A stretch of DNA of 50,091 nucleotides from Streptomyces sp. LUP30 (lineage in GTDB: Bacteria > Actinomycetota > Actinomycetes > Streptomycetales > Streptomycetaceae): assembly GCF_001746365.1 (NCBI RefSeq), contig NZ_MJAJ01000063.1, positions 1 through 50,091 of the forward strand, written 5' to 3'. The notes below the pieces were generated by a model. It ran no database searches, was not told the DNA's origin, and was given only the letters and a program-made list of their open reading frames with translations. Made by a program: the position numbers and the translations under genes. Shown piece after piece: positions 35,233 to 44,226 of this stretch; position 1 is the first letter of the stretch, and each line of letters starts with the position of its first letter.

Positions 35233-35238
35233 ACGTTA
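35233..35238 (-). promoter_or_regulatory. Predicted -10 of ftsH, leaderless
   Basis: TAACGT ends 6 nt before the ftsH ATG, the same geometry seen at proS and the LOG gene. No good -35 was seen. Confidence 0.45.
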
Positions 35239-35266
35239 CGACAGAGCCCGGGGCACGGCACGCGCT

Positions 35267-35298
35267 GAGGGCGCCCTCCGGCTGCGGAGGGCGCCCTC
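35267..35298. terminator. Strong hairpin between ffh and ftsH
   Basis: A perfect 14-bp stem (35267-35280 with 35285-35298, GAGGGCGCCCTCCG/CGGAGGGCGCCCTC) has a GCTG loop. It lies 15 bp downstream of the ffh stop. Confidence 0.9.
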
Positions 35299-35313
35299 GG
35301 CGGTGTCGGGGAC

Positions 35314-36864
35314 TCAGCCCATGAACTTCTTGAACTCGTCCGGCAGCTCGAAGTCCTGAGCGCCCTGCTGCGGCAGCCCGAGCGCGTTGCCGCCCTGGGC
35401 CTGGGCCTCGCGGCGCTGGGCCGCCTCCAGCTCCTGCTGCTTGCGCTTCATCGGGTTGCCGGAGCGCTGCTTGCCCTTGGCCTGCTTGGGCTGCTTCTTC
35501 GTCCGGCCGGCGCCGCCGCCCATGCCCGGCATCCCCGGCATCCCGGGCATGCCGCCGCCCTGGGCCATGCGGGACATCATCTTGCGGGCCTCGAAGAACC
35601 GCTCGACCAGGCCCTTCACGGCGCTGACCTCGACGCCGGAGCCCTTGGCGATACGGGCGCGGCGCGAGCCGTTGATGATCGTCGGTTCCTGGCGCTCGGC
35701 CGGGGTCATCGACTTGATGATCGCGGCCGTGCGGTCGACGTCCCGCTCGTCGAGGTTGGCGATCTGGTCCTTGATCTGGCCCATGCCGGGCAGCATGCCG
35801 AGCAGCTTGGAGATGCTGCCCATCTTCCTGACCTGCTCCATCTGGGCCAGGAAGTCGTCCAGGGTGAAGTCCTGGCCCTTCTTGGACGCCAGCTTGGAGG
35901 CCATCTTCTGGGCCTCTTCCTGGCTGAACGTCTTCTCCGCCTGCTCGATCAGGGTGAGCAGGTCACCCATGTCGAGGATGCGGGAGGCCATCCGGTCAGG
36001 GTGGAAGGCGTCGAACTCGTCGAGCTTCTCGCCGTTCGACGCGAACATGATCGGCTTGCCGGTCACCGAGGCGATCGACAGGGCGGCGCCGCCGCGGGCG
36101 TCGCCGTCGAGCTTGGACAGCACCACGCCGTCGAATCCGACGCCGTCACGGAAGGCCTCGGCGGTGTTGACCGCGTCCTGACCGATCATCGCGTCGACGA
36201 CGAAGAGGATCTCGTCGGGCGAGACGGCGTCGCGGATGTCCGCGGCCTGCCGCATCAGCTCGGCGTCGATGCCGAGCCGGCCGGCGGTGTCCACGATCAC
36301 GATGTCGTGGACCTTGGCCTTCGCGAACTCGATGGAGTCCTTGGCGACCTGCACCGGGTCGCCCACGCCGTTGCCCGGCTGCGGGGCGTAGACGGCCACA
36401 CCGGCGCGCTCGGCGACGACGCTGAGCTGGTTGACGGCGTTGGGGCGCTGGAGGTCGCAGGCGACGAGCAGCGGCGAGTGGCCCTGCTCCTTCAGCCAGC
36501 GGCCCAGCTTGCCCGCGAGGGTGGTCTTACCGGCGCCCTGCAGGCCCGCGAGCATGATCACGGTGGGCGGCTGCTTGGCGAAGCGCAGCCGGCGGGTCTC
36601 GCCGCCGAGGATCGTCACGAGTTCGTCGTTGACGATCTTCAGGACCTGCTGGGCGGGGTTCAGCGCCTTGGAGACCTCGGAGCCGAGGGCCCGCTCCTTG
36701 ACGTTCTTGATGAACGTGCGGACGACCGGCAGGGCGACGTCGGCCTCGAGGAGCGCGATGCGGATCTCGCGCGCCGTGGCGTCGATGTCCGCTTCGCTCA
36801 GGCGCCCCTTGCCGCGCAAGTTCTTGAAGGTCGCTGAAAGGCGATCGGAGAGAGTATCGAACAC
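35314..36864 (-). CDS. ffh: Signal recognition particle protein Ffh
   Basis: This 516-residue GTPase binds signal sequences and delivers ribosomes to FtsY. The N-domain (RLSATFKNLRGKGRLSEADI) leads into G1 GLQGAGKTTLAGKLG, G3 DTAGR and G4-type SKLDGDARGG. The Met-rich M-domain follows (MGSISKLLGMLPGMGQIKDQ and GGGMPGMPGMPGMGG), and a Gln/Lys-rich tail ends in DEFKKFMG. A GTG at 36864 is the start that gives the normal FDTLSDRL beginning; a longer frame adds non-homologous residues. The SD is weak. Confidence 0.96.
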   Translation of the reverse strand: MFDTLSDRLSATFKNLRGKGRLSEADIDATAREIRIALLEADVALPVVRTFIKNVKERALGSEVSKALNPAQQVLKIVNDELVTILGGETRRLRFAKQPPTVIMLAGLQGAGKTTLAGKLGRWLKEQGHSPLLVACDLQRPNAVNQLSVVAERAGVAVYAPQPGNGVGDPVQVAKDSIEFAKAKVHDIVIVDTAGRLGIDAELMRQAADIRDAVSPDEILFVVDAMIGQDAVNTAEAFRDGVGFDGVVLSKLDGDARGGAALSIASVTGKPIMFASNGEKLDEFDAFHPDRMASRILDMGDLLTLIEQAEKTFSQEEAQKMASKLASKKGQDFTLDDFLAQMEQVRKMGSISKLLGMLPGMGQIKDQIANLDERDVDRTAAIIKSMTPAERQEPTIINGSRRARIAKGSGVEVSAVKGLVERFFEARKMMSRMAQGGGMPGMPGMPGMGGGAGRTKKQPKQAKGKQRSGNPMKRKQQELEAAQRREAQAQGGNALGLPQQGAQDFELPDEFKKFMG

Positions 36865-36933
36865 GGCGGCGTCGGTCCTCGGAGTCGGGGGCAGTCTGAG
36901 CGTCTTCCAGGGTATCCGGCCGCGCAAGGCATT

Positions 36934-36967
36934 CGTCCCCGCCTGCTGTATTCAGCGGACGGGGACG
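36934..36967. terminator. Hairpin between glnD and ffh
   Basis: CGTCCCCG (36934-36941) pairs with CGGGGACG (36960-36967), with a partly paired inner arm GCTG/CAGC. It lies 17 bp after the glnD stop and would end the amtB-glnB-glnD transcript. Confidence 0.8.
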
Positions 36968-36984
36968 ACTCGCGCGGCCCGTGA

Positions 36985-39432
36985 TCACGCCCGCAGCGTC
37001 TCCTCCAGCTTGCGGGTGACGGAGGCGGCCTCGTCCGCGGGCAGGGGCGCGCCGTCGGCTCCGGTGACGTAGAAGGCGTCCACGGCGTTCGCGCCGAGGG
37101 TCGAGACGTGCATGCTGCGCACGTGCAGTCCCGCGTCCTCCAGGGCCTGGCCGATCCGGAACAGCAGGCCCGGCGCGTCCTGGGCGCGCACCTCGATGAC
37201 CGTGGCGTGCCGGGAGGCCGCGGAGGCCACCGTCACCCGCGACGGGGGCGCCACCACGCCCCGGCGGCGGGGGTAGGCGGCGTCCCGTTCCGCGAGGCGG
37301 CCGCCGATGTCCAGCGAGCCGTCGAGGGCGCGTACGAGGTCGGCGCGGAGCCGGGCTGCCTGGGGCAGCGAGCCGTACTCGGCGGCCACCCGCCAGTTCA
37401 GCAGCAGGACCGAGCCCTCGACCCCGGTCGGCAGGTCCAGGGCGCGCAGCTCGGCCGTGCGGACGGTCAGCCGGTGCACGGCGAGCACGCCGGCCACCGC
37501 GGGCAGCACCCCGGCCTGGTCGGGCACCGCGATGAGCAGCTCCACCCCCAGCGGCTCGGGGTCGTCGGCGGGCCGGTCCTCCGCGGGTGGCTCCGTCTGG
37601 GCGTGCAACGACAGGACCGGGCTGCCGGTGGCGATCGCCTCGATGGCGAGCCGCTCCTGCTCGGCGGTGGGCGCGGCCGTGTCGGGCTCCTCGGGCTCGG
37701 CCCCGGCGAGCACCGCCGCGACCCGCTTGACCAGGTCCGCCACGAGCGAACCCCGCCAGGAGGACCAGGCGGCGGGCCCGGTGGCGAGCGCGTCCGCCTC
37801 GGTGAGCGCGTGCAGCAGCTCCAGGGTGCTCTGCGAGCCGACCGCGTCGGCGACCGAGCGGACCGTGGCGGGGTCCTCCAGATCGCGCCGGGTGGCCGTC
37901 TCGACGAGCAGCAGGTGGTGCCGGACGAGGGAGGACAGCACCGCCACGTCCGCACGGTCGAAGCCGATGCGGGCGGCGACGTCCTTGGCGATGATCTCGC
38001 CCGCGACGGAGTGGTCGCCGGGCCAGCCCTTGCCGATGTCGTGCAGCAGGGCGGCGACCAGGAGGAGGTCGGGGCGGCTGACGCGGCGGGTGAACTCGGA
38101 GGCGCGCACGGCCGTCTCGATGAGGTGCCGGTCGACGGTCCAGATGTGCACGGCGTTGCGCTGCGGCCGGCAGCGCACCCGCTCCCAGTCGGGCAGCAGC
38201 TGTGTGATCAGGCCCTCGGCCTCCAGCGCCTCCCAGACCTCGACGGTGGGCCGGCCGGAGCCGAGCAGGGTGACCAGCTGCTCACGGGCCTCGGCGGGCC
38301 AGGGCGTGGGCAGGGGGCGCACGGTCGCGGCGAGGCGCCGCACGGCGTGCAGGGAGAGCGGGAGACCGGCCTGTGCGGCGGCGGCCGCGGCGCGCAGCGG
38401 GAGCACGGGGTCGCGTTCGGGGCGGGCGGCACGGGCGAGCACCACTTCGCCGTCCTGCTCGACGACGCCCTCGGCCAGCGGCGACCGCTCGGGCGCGGGC
38501 TTGCCGCCGCCCAGCATGGCGCGCAGCCGGGGCCGCACGGCGCGCGACCGCAGCACGCGCCCCACCTCACGCCAGGTGACGTCGCTCGCGTACGAGATGA
38601 CCCGTGCCGCCTCGTACACCTGCCGCAGCAGGGTGTCCGCGTCCAGCAGGCCCAGCTCGGCGGCGACCTGGTCCTGTTCCTGGAGGGCGAGCCGGTCCGT
38701 CGCGCGGCCCGTGGCCAGGTGCAGGGCGTCCCGTACGTCGAGGAGCCGGCGGCGGGCGTCGTCGAGGCCCTCGCGGGGCGCGTCCGCCAGCCAGGAGGCG
38801 GCGACGGCGCGCAGCGCGGTGGCGTCCCGCAGCCCGCCGCGCGCCTCCTTGAGGTCGGGTTCCAGCAGGTACTGCAGTTCGCCCTGGCGTTCGGCGCGCT
38901 CGGCGCAGAGTTCCTGGAGCTCGGGCAGCCGCTTGGGCGCCTGGTTGCGCCAGTCGGCGAGGACCGACGTCCGCAGCCCGGCGGTCAGACCGAGGTCGCC
39001 GGCGAGGTGGCGGGCGTCCAGCAGGCCGAGCTGGACCTTGAGGTCCTCCCCGGCGGTCCTGCGGGCCTCCGCCGGGGTGCGCACGGAGTGGTCGAGGGCC
39101 AGGCCCAGATCCCAGACGGGGTACCAGAGGCGGTCGGCGAGGGCCGCGACGGCCTTGCCGTCGGCGCCGTCGTGCAGCAGGAGGAGGTCGAGGTCGCTGC
39201 GCGGGGACAGCTCGCCGCGGCCGTAGCCGCCGACGGCGACCAGGGACACGCCCTTCAGGTCCTCGGCGCCGGCGGCGAACAGCCCGGCCAGCCATTCGTC
39301 GGTCAGTTCGGCGAGGGCCGCACGGCGCGGCGGCCCGGACCGCGCCCCCTCGGTGAGGAGGCGCAGCCGGGCCGCCGCGTAGCCGCTGGGTCCCGAGTCC
39401 TCTGCATCCTTGCGCCAGTCCGTACTCGTCAC
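36985..39432 (-). CDS. glnD: PII uridylyl/adenylyltransferase GlnD
   Basis: This 815-residue bifunctional enzyme modifies and demodifies the PII protein. In Streptomyces the modification is adenylylation, not uridylylation. The nucleotidyltransferase site is VGGYGRGELSPRSDLDLLLL (about 67-86, with acids D80 and D82). An HD hydrolase domain with LLHDIGKGWPGDHS follows near residue 470. Two ACT domains lie in the last ~180 residues (VEVRAQDAPGLLFRIGQALE). The GTG start has AGGAG seven bases upstream. It is third in amtB-glnB-glnD. Confidence 0.95.
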   Translation of the reverse strand: MTSTDWRKDAEDSGPSGYAAARLRLLTEGARSGPPRRAALAELTDEWLAGLFAAGAEDLKGVSLVAVGGYGRGELSPRSDLDLLLLHDGADGKAVAALADRLWYPVWDLGLALDHSVRTPAEARRTAGEDLKVQLGLLDARHLAGDLGLTAGLRTSVLADWRNQAPKRLPELQELCAERAERQGELQYLLEPDLKEARGGLRDATALRAVAASWLADAPREGLDDARRRLLDVRDALHLATGRATDRLALQEQDQVAAELGLLDADTLLRQVYEAARVISYASDVTWREVGRVLRSRAVRPRLRAMLGGGKPAPERSPLAEGVVEQDGEVVLARAARPERDPVLPLRAAAAAAQAGLPLSLHAVRRLAATVRPLPTPWPAEAREQLVTLLGSGRPTVEVWEALEAEGLITQLLPDWERVRCRPQRNAVHIWTVDRHLIETAVRASEFTRRVSRPDLLLVAALLHDIGKGWPGDHSVAGEIIAKDVAARIGFDRADVAVLSSLVRHHLLLVETATRRDLEDPATVRSVADAVGSQSTLELLHALTEADALATGPAAWSSWRGSLVADLVKRVAAVLAGAEPEEPDTAAPTAEQERLAIEAIATGSPVLSLHAQTEPPAEDRPADDPEPLGVELLIAVPDQAGVLPAVAGVLAVHRLTVRTAELRALDLPTGVEGSVLLLNWRVAAEYGSLPQAARLRADLVRALDGSLDIGGRLAERDAAYPRRRGVVAPPSRVTVASAASRHATVIEVRAQDAPGLLFRIGQALEDAGLHVRSMHVSTLGANAVDAFYVTGADGAPLPADEAASVTRKLEETLRA

Positions 39433-39458
39433 CCAGCGACTCCTGTTCTGTTCTGCCG

Positions 39459-39797
39459 TCAGAGCGCGTCCGGGCCGCGCTCGCCGGTGCGGACCCGTAC
39501 GGCCGTCTCGACCGGGAGGGACCAGACCTTGCCGTCACCGATCTTGCCGGTGCGGGCCGCCTTGACGATGACGTCGATCAGCTGCTCGGCGTCGTCGTCC
39601 TCGGCCAGCACCTCGATGCGGATCTTGGGCACCAGGTCGACGGTGTACTCGGCACCACGGTAGACCTCGGTGTGGCCCCGCTGACGACCGTAGCCGCTGG
39701 CCTCGGTGACCGTCAGGCCGTGCACGCCGAAGGCCTGCAGGGCTTCCTTGATCTCGTCGAGCCGGTGGGGCTTCACGACGGCGGTGATGAGCTTCAT
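39459..39797 (-). CDS. glnB: Nitrogen regulatory protein PII
   Basis: This 112-residue PII signal protein has the T-loop HTEVYRGAEYTVD, with Y51 as the adenylylation site, and a B-loop KIGDGKVWSLPV that holds ATP/ADP. PII reads 2-oxoglutarate and controls AmtB and other nitrogen targets. The ATG at 39797 overlaps the amtB stop (ATGA). The alternative name glnK is used in S. coelicolor. The longer frame is a shadow of amtB. Confidence 0.96.
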   Translation of the reverse strand: MKLITAVVKPHRLDEIKEALQAFGVHGLTVTEASGYGRQRGHTEVYRGAEYTVDLVPKIRIEVLAEDDDAEQLIDVIVKAARTGKIGDGKVWSLPVETAVRVRTGERGPDAL

Positions 39798-41137
39798 GCG
39801 TCCACCTTCTTGCTCGCGTCGGCGACCGCGGTCGGGAGGGCGGTCGTGCGGGCGGCGCCGCCGCCGGCACCGCTGAAGTCGTATGCGGTCTCGGCGTGCT
39901 CCGCCTGGTCGATGCCGGCGATCTCGTCGTCCTCGGAGACCCGCATGCCGATGGTCTTGTCGAGGAGGAAGGCGAGGATCGCGGAGACCACCAGCGAGTA
40001 GGCGAGGATCGCGAAGACGCCGGCGCACTGCTTCCACAGCTGGTCGAAGGAGTGGTCGCCGTAGAAGACGCCGGTCGCGTCGGACTGGCCCTTGCCGGTG
40101 GCGAAGAAGCCGATCAGCAGGGAGCCGGCGATACCGCCGACGAGGTGGACGCCGACGACGTCGAGCGAGTCGTCGTAACCGAACCTGTACTTCAGGCCGA
40201 CGGCCATGGCGCACAGCACACCGGCGATGGCGCCGACGGCGATCGCGCCGAGCGGGGAGACCGCACCGCCCGAGGGGGTGATGGCGACCAGACCGGCGAC
40301 CGCGCCGGAGGCGGCGCCCAGCGTGGTGAACGCACCGTGGCGGATCTTCTCGTAGGCGAGCCAGGCCAGCATGGCGGCGGCGGTGGCGACCTGCGTGTTG
40401 ACGAACATCAGCGCGCCGACGCCGTCGTCGTTGCCGAGCCACGAGCCGGCGTTGAAGCCGAACCAGCCGAACCACAGCAGACCGGCGCCGAGCATCACCA
40501 GCGGCAGGCTGTGCGGGCGCATCGGGTCCTTCTTGAACCCGACGCGCTTGCCGATGACGAGGATCACACCGAGGGCCGCGGCGCCGGCGTTGATGTGGAC
40601 CGCCGTACCGCCCGCGAAGTCGATGACGCCCAGTTCGAAGGCCCAGCCGCCGGCGCCCCAGACCCAGTGCGCGACCGGGAAGTAGACGACCGTGGCCCAC
40701 AGCGCGACGAACAGCGCCCAGGCGGAGAACTTCACGCGGTCGGCGAGCGCGCCGCTGATCAGGGCGGGCGTGATGATGGCGAACATCATCTGGAAGACCA
40801 TGAACACGAAGATCGGGATGGTGTAGCCGTCCCACAGCTGCGTCAGGCCGATGTTGCTGAGGCCGACCCAGTCGGAGTTCCAGCCGATGAGGCTGCCCGA
40901 GTCGGTCCCGAACGCGAGCGAGAAGCCGTACAGCACCCACAGGATGGTGACGATCCCTATGCTGATGAAGCTCATCATCAGCATGTTCAGCGTGCTCTTG
41001 ACGCGGACCATGCCGCCGTAGAAGAAGGCGAGGCCCGGGGTCATGATCAGCACCAGGGCGGAACAGATGAGCATGAAGCCTGTGTTCGCGGAGGAAAGCT
41101 TGGGTGCCTCCGCGGCAAGCGTGATGGCTGCTGCCAT
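39794..41137 (-). CDS. amtB: Ammonium transporter AmtB
   Basis: This 447-residue membrane channel has about 11 helices and Amt-family pieces such as ALVLIMTPGLAFFYGGMVRV, DFAGGTAVHINAGAAALGVI and GARNEA-like pore residues with the twin-His area (VHINAG; FHxG-type later). The C-terminal tail GMRVSEDDEIAGIDQAEHAE is the segment that contacts PII. GAGGAG six bases before the ATG is a good SD. A GlnR box lies about 100 bp upstream. Confidence 0.96.
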   Translation of the reverse strand: MAAAITLAAEAPKLSSANTGFMLICSALVLIMTPGLAFFYGGMVRVKSTLNMLMMSFISIGIVTILWVLYGFSLAFGTDSGSLIGWNSDWVGLSNIGLTQLWDGYTIPIFVFMVFQMMFAIITPALISGALADRVKFSAWALFVALWATVVYFPVAHWVWGAGGWAFELGVIDFAGGTAVHINAGAAALGVILVIGKRVGFKKDPMRPHSLPLVMLGAGLLWFGWFGFNAGSWLGNDDGVGALMFVNTQVATAAAMLAWLAYEKIRHGAFTTLGAASGAVAGLVAITPSGGAVSPLGAIAVGAIAGVLCAMAVGLKYRFGYDDSLDVVGVHLVGGIAGSLLIGFFATGKGQSDATGVFYGDHSFDQLWKQCAGVFAILAYSLVVSAILAFLLDKTIGMRVSEDDEIAGIDQAEHAETAYDFSGAGGGAARTTALPTAVADASKKVDA

Positions 41138-41465
41138 CGGCGTCTCCTCGTCGTAGTACGGCCCCGTGCGGGCGAAGCCAGAGCGGGTTCGTGAGGGGTG
41201 GGCCGGTTATGCGCCATGAGATTCGCGCAGTGCCGTTTCGGTGGAAGCCCCTCGTTGTTTCGCCGCCGTGACGAAGACGTCTCCTGCGTTACGCCTCGAT
41301 GAACTGCCTGATGTCCGGCGAGTGGATCGTTATCGTGGCGCAACCTTCACCGGAGGAAGTGAAACCGGCCGCGGTCGGCCTTCCGATGACCTGGCACGGG
41401 GGAGCCGAGTCGGGCTGTTCGGGAGGGCCGGCCGCGGCCGGGGTACCGGGGTTGCGCGGGGCGGG
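41138..41465. other. amtB promoter and nsdA terminator region
   Basis: This 328-bp non-coding gap lies between the same-strand genes nsdA and amtB. It holds a GlnR box (41235-41272). An inverted CCGGCC-GC-GGCCGG element (41428-41441) near the nsdA 3' end may act as a terminator. No small gene was seen. Confidence 0.6.
41235..41272 (-). promoter_or_regulatory. GlnR binding site upstream of amtB
   Basis: Minus strand: GTCAC, 6 bp, GAAAC, 6 bp, GGGCT, 6 bp, GAAAC. GlnR boxes in Streptomyces follow gTnAC-n6-GaAAC-n6-GtnAC-n6-GaAAC. Three of four sites match, and the spacing is exact. The first two (41272-41268 and 41261-41257) form a perfect a/b pair. Confidence 0.85.
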
Positions 41466-42950
41466 TCAGACCGCCTCGGCCGTCTCCGGGAGCTCGATGG
41501 TGAGCCGTTCGGTGAGGTCCACGACCTCGGAGAGCTCCCCGAAATCGCGTACAGCGCTGTCGACGGTCTTTCGGATACGCGTGTTCACCCGTTCGGAGCG
41601 CACCTTCTTCGCCTCCTTCATGGCCTGGGTGGCGAGGGTGGCGCTCTGCTCGGGCTCACGCTGCAGCAGATGGACGGTGGCCATGCCGATCAGGTTCAGC
41701 ACATAGGACCGCTGGTGGTCGCAGTCGCCCGCGAACAGCTCGACGGCCCTGCGCATCAGGGGCTCGGCCAGCGAGGCGTACGTGGGGCTGCGGCCGGCGA
41801 CATAGGCGAGGTCGCGGAAGGAGTGGCTGTTCTCGCCGTACAGCTCGGCCTCGGAGAAGAATCGGATCCAGTCCGGGTCGGGCTCGTCCCACTCGTCGGC
41901 CTCGGCGAAGGTGTCCTCGGCCATCCGCACCGCCCGCTTGCACCGGCCGGGCTGCCCCATGTTGGCGTAGGCGCGGGCCTCCATCGCATACAGCATGGAC
42001 TGGGTGCGCGGACTGGCGCAGTCACGGCTGCCGTACTGCGCGAGGTGGATCAGCTCCAGAGCGTCCTCGGGCCGGCCGAGGTGGATCATCTGACGGCTCA
42101 TGCTGGACAGCACGTAACTGCCCAGCGGCCGGTCGCCGGCCTCCTTGGCGGCGTGCAGGGCGAGGACGAAGTACTTCTGCGCGGTCGGCTGCAGGCCCAC
42201 GTCGTACGACATCCAGCCGGCCAGCTCCGCCAGTTCGGCGGCGACCTTGAACAGCTTCTTCGAGGTGGCCTCGGGCTGCGGCTCCTGGAGCAGGTCGGTC
42301 ACCTCGTGCAGCTGCCCGACGACCGCCTTGCGGCGCAGACCGCCTCCGCACTGCGCGTCCCACTGCCGGAACATCACGGTGGTGGACTCCAGCAGCTCCA
42401 GTTCGGGCCGGGAGAGCCGGCCGCGGGCCCGGCTGGTCGGCATCGAGTCCGGTTCCGCGAGCTGGGCGGGCGGCGAGGGGACCAGCCAGCGCTGCATGGG
42501 CTCGATGAGGGACGGCCCCGCGCACAGGGCGAGCGACGTCCCGAGGAAGCCGCGCCGGGCCAGCATCAGGTCGCTGCGCGAGAACTCGCTGAGCTGGGCC
42601 ACCGTCTGCGGGGCCGTCCACGGCAGGTCGACGCCGGTCGCGGAGGGCGACTGGCGCGCGGCGCGCAGCCCGAGGTCCTCGACGGAGACGACGCAGCCGA
42701 ACCGCTCGGAGAACAGCTCGGACAGGATCCTGGGGATGGGCTCGCGGGGGTTCTCGCCGTCCAGCCAGCGGCGCACCCGGGAGGTGTCCGTGGAGATGTG
42801 GTTGGCGCCCAACTGCCGGGCTCGACGGTTGACTTGGCGGGCCAGTTCGCCCTTCGACCAGCCGCTGCGCACGAACCACGAAGTGAGCAGCTCGTTCGGG
42901 CGCTTGTCCGCGCCCGCAGCGTTGGTTCCGCTTCCGCCGTTGCCGCTCAC
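41466..42950 (-). CDS. nsdA: NsdA-type regulator of differentiation and antibiotic production
   Basis: This protein of about 494 residues has a basic N-terminal helix-turn-helix-like region (NELLTSWFVRSGWSKGELAR, then SRVRRWLDGENPREPIPRIL). A helical TPR-rich C-terminal part of about 350 residues follows, with units such as LGRPEDALELIHLAQYG and YAMEARAYANMGQPGR. It matches the S. coelicolor protein NsdA, a negative regulator of aerial growth and antibiotics, in order and neighbours. GTG 42950 follows GGGGGCG; GTG 42983 or TTG 42995 are possible and would add 11 or 15 residues. It has no membrane helix. Confidence 0.85.
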   Translation of the reverse strand: MSGNGGSGTNAAGADKRPNELLTSWFVRSGWSKGELARQVNRRARQLGANHISTDTSRVRRWLDGENPREPIPRILSELFSERFGCVVSVEDLGLRAARQSPSATGVDLPWTAPQTVAQLSEFSRSDLMLARRGFLGTSLALCAGPSLIEPMQRWLVPSPPAQLAEPDSMPTSRARGRLSRPELELLESTTVMFRQWDAQCGGGLRRKAVVGQLHEVTDLLQEPQPEATSKKLFKVAAELAELAGWMSYDVGLQPTAQKYFVLALHAAKEAGDRPLGSYVLSSMSRQMIHLGRPEDALELIHLAQYGSRDCASPRTQSMLYAMEARAYANMGQPGRCKRAVRMAEDTFAEADEWDEPDPDWIRFFSEAELYGENSHSFRDLAYVAGRSPTYASLAEPLMRRAVELFAGDCDHQRSYVLNLIGMATVHLLQREPEQSATLATQAMKEAKKVRSERVNTRIRKTVDSAVRDFGELSEVVDLTERLTIELPETAEAV

Positions 42951-43419
42951 TGGAACGCCCCCATTCCTGAGACCACTTGTCACCGAGTGCGCCAAGCCCT
43001 ATCAGAATGCCGGTAAATACGGCCCGCCGTACGGCACTTGTCACCCTTCGAACGGAAAGGCGACTTGCCTCCGGCATACCCGCAAGCGCATGTGCCTCCA
43101 TGACCCGCATACTCAAAGTAGTCCTACGATCACGCTCCCAGCCACGGCGATCCCGGAAACGCCACCATTCGCCACCCCTTCGAATGAACTCTCGGCGCCT
43201 CGTACGCGATTCACTTGACATAGGACAGCCGAGAGTGAGCGGAGCGAAGCACTCAGGGGCGCGCACGGTCGAGCACACCACCGAGAACGCCTCCATGCGC
43301 TGCCTGGAACGGACGCTCCGCGGGAAGCGACAACACACAGAGTCACAGTGCGGGACCGCTGCGTAACCATAGCTGCGCGGGACCCGTTGGAGGGGGCAGT
43401 CGGACCCGTTGGAGGGGGC
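42951..43419. other. Divergent promoter region of nsdA and a Prim-Pol-fold gene
   Basis: This gap of 469 bp is less G/C-rich than its surroundings and has no convincing gene. A small plus-strand frame was rejected. Candidate signals include TTGACA near 43213-43218 without a paired -10, and A/T-richer patches near 43000 and 43110. The 18-bp duplication at its right end holds the ribosome binding site of the next gene. Confidence 0.5.
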
Positions 43420-43420
43420 A
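43381..43420 (+). repeat. 18-bp direct duplication covering a ribosome binding site
   Basis: GACCCGTTGGAGGGGGCA occurs at 43381-43398 and again at 43403-43420, separated by GTCG. The second copy supplies the SD and the A of the ATG at 43420. The first copy carries an identical SD but no start codon. Confidence 0.85.
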
Positions 43421-44076
43421 TGGGCTTCACGATCGGCGGCATTCGCGAGATCCGTTCCGGCGCGCGCAGGCGGGGTCGCTCGTCCGAGTGCACCGCCGTC
43501 GCCGAGTTCACGGGACTGTGGGGCTGGGACGCCGTGCCGGGCGCGCGGGCCGCGGCGGGCGTCTGCTCGTGCGGACGCCCCGACTGCCGGGCTCCGGGCG
43601 CGCACCCTCTGGACTTCGCCCCCCGGGTCCCCGGCGGAGCCACCCTCGACGACGTGATCAGGACCTGGTCGGAGTTCCCTGGCGCCGCGATCATGCTGCC
43701 CGTCGGGCGCGCGTTCGACGTCATCGACGTCGCCGAGGCCGCCGGACGTCGCGCCCTGGTCCGCCTGGAGCGCATGGGCCTGCCCCTCGGCCCGGTCGTC
43801 GCCACCCCGCAGGGGCGCACCCAGTTCTTCGTCGCCCCCGGCGCCGCCGCGGAACTGCCCGGCCTGCTCTACCGCATGGGCTGGGACGACCCGACCGCCC
43901 TCGACCTGCGCGGTCTCGGCCCCGGCACGCACATCACGGCCCCACCCTCCGACCGCGGCGGTCTCGGCCCGGCACGCTGGCTGCGCCCGCCCGCGCTGGA
44001 CTCGGCCACCCGCCCCCCGGAGGCGCGACTGCTGCTGGGCACCCTGGCCTACCTGGCCCACCGCTCACGCGCCTGA
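43420..44076 (+). CDS. Degenerate primase-polymerase (Prim-Pol)-fold protein
   Basis: This 218-residue protein resembles the N-terminal Prim-Pol domain of bifunctional DNA primase/polymerases. A Cys-rich segment (GVCSCGRPDCRAPGAHPL) precedes WSEFPGAAIMLPVGRAFDVI. The catalytic motif DxD expected after the strand is FDVIDVAE, and the later GGxH-type motif is QGRTQFFV, so the metal and nucleotide residues seem lost. It probably does not make primers. The ATG follows GGAGGGGGC. It is divergent from nsdA and convergent with ftsY; the pairing with nsdA appears, from memory, in other Streptomyces. Function is unknown. Confidence 0.7.
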   Translation: MGFTIGGIREIRSGARRRGRSSECTAVAEFTGLWGWDAVPGARAAAGVCSCGRPDCRAPGAHPLDFAPRVPGGATLDDVIRTWSEFPGAAIMLPVGRAFDVIDVAEAAGRRALVRLERMGLPLGPVVATPQGRTQFFVAPGAAAELPGLLYRMGWDDPTALDLRGLGPGTHITAPPSDRGGLGPARWLRPPALDSATRPPEARLLLGTLAYLAHRSRA

Positions 44077-44173
44077 GCCCGAGTGGGGGCCGGGGCCGGG
44101 GCCGGCCGCACCAGCGGTACGCCGCGTGCGTGCGCGCGCCACGGGTGCGACGAGTGCGGCGGCGTACACAGCG

Positions 44174-44210
44174 AAGCGCCCGCTCCCACTGCACCTGGGG
44201 GCGGGCGCTT
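44174..44210. terminator. Bidirectional terminator hairpin
   Basis: A 15-bp stem (44174-44188 with 44196-44210) has one mismatch and a 7-nt loop. It lies between the convergent Prim-Pol-fold gene and ftsY. Confidence 0.85.
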
Positions 44211-44226
44211 CTCGCGGCTGGGCTTC

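Noticed and set aside
39459..40940. 493-residue frame ending in glnB
   Set aside because: Its first ~380 residues are a shadow of amtB; only the last 112 are PII.
42977..43366. Small plus-strand frame in the nsdA divergent region
   Set aside because: It has basic, low-complexity composition and no family; codon pattern unlike nearby genes.
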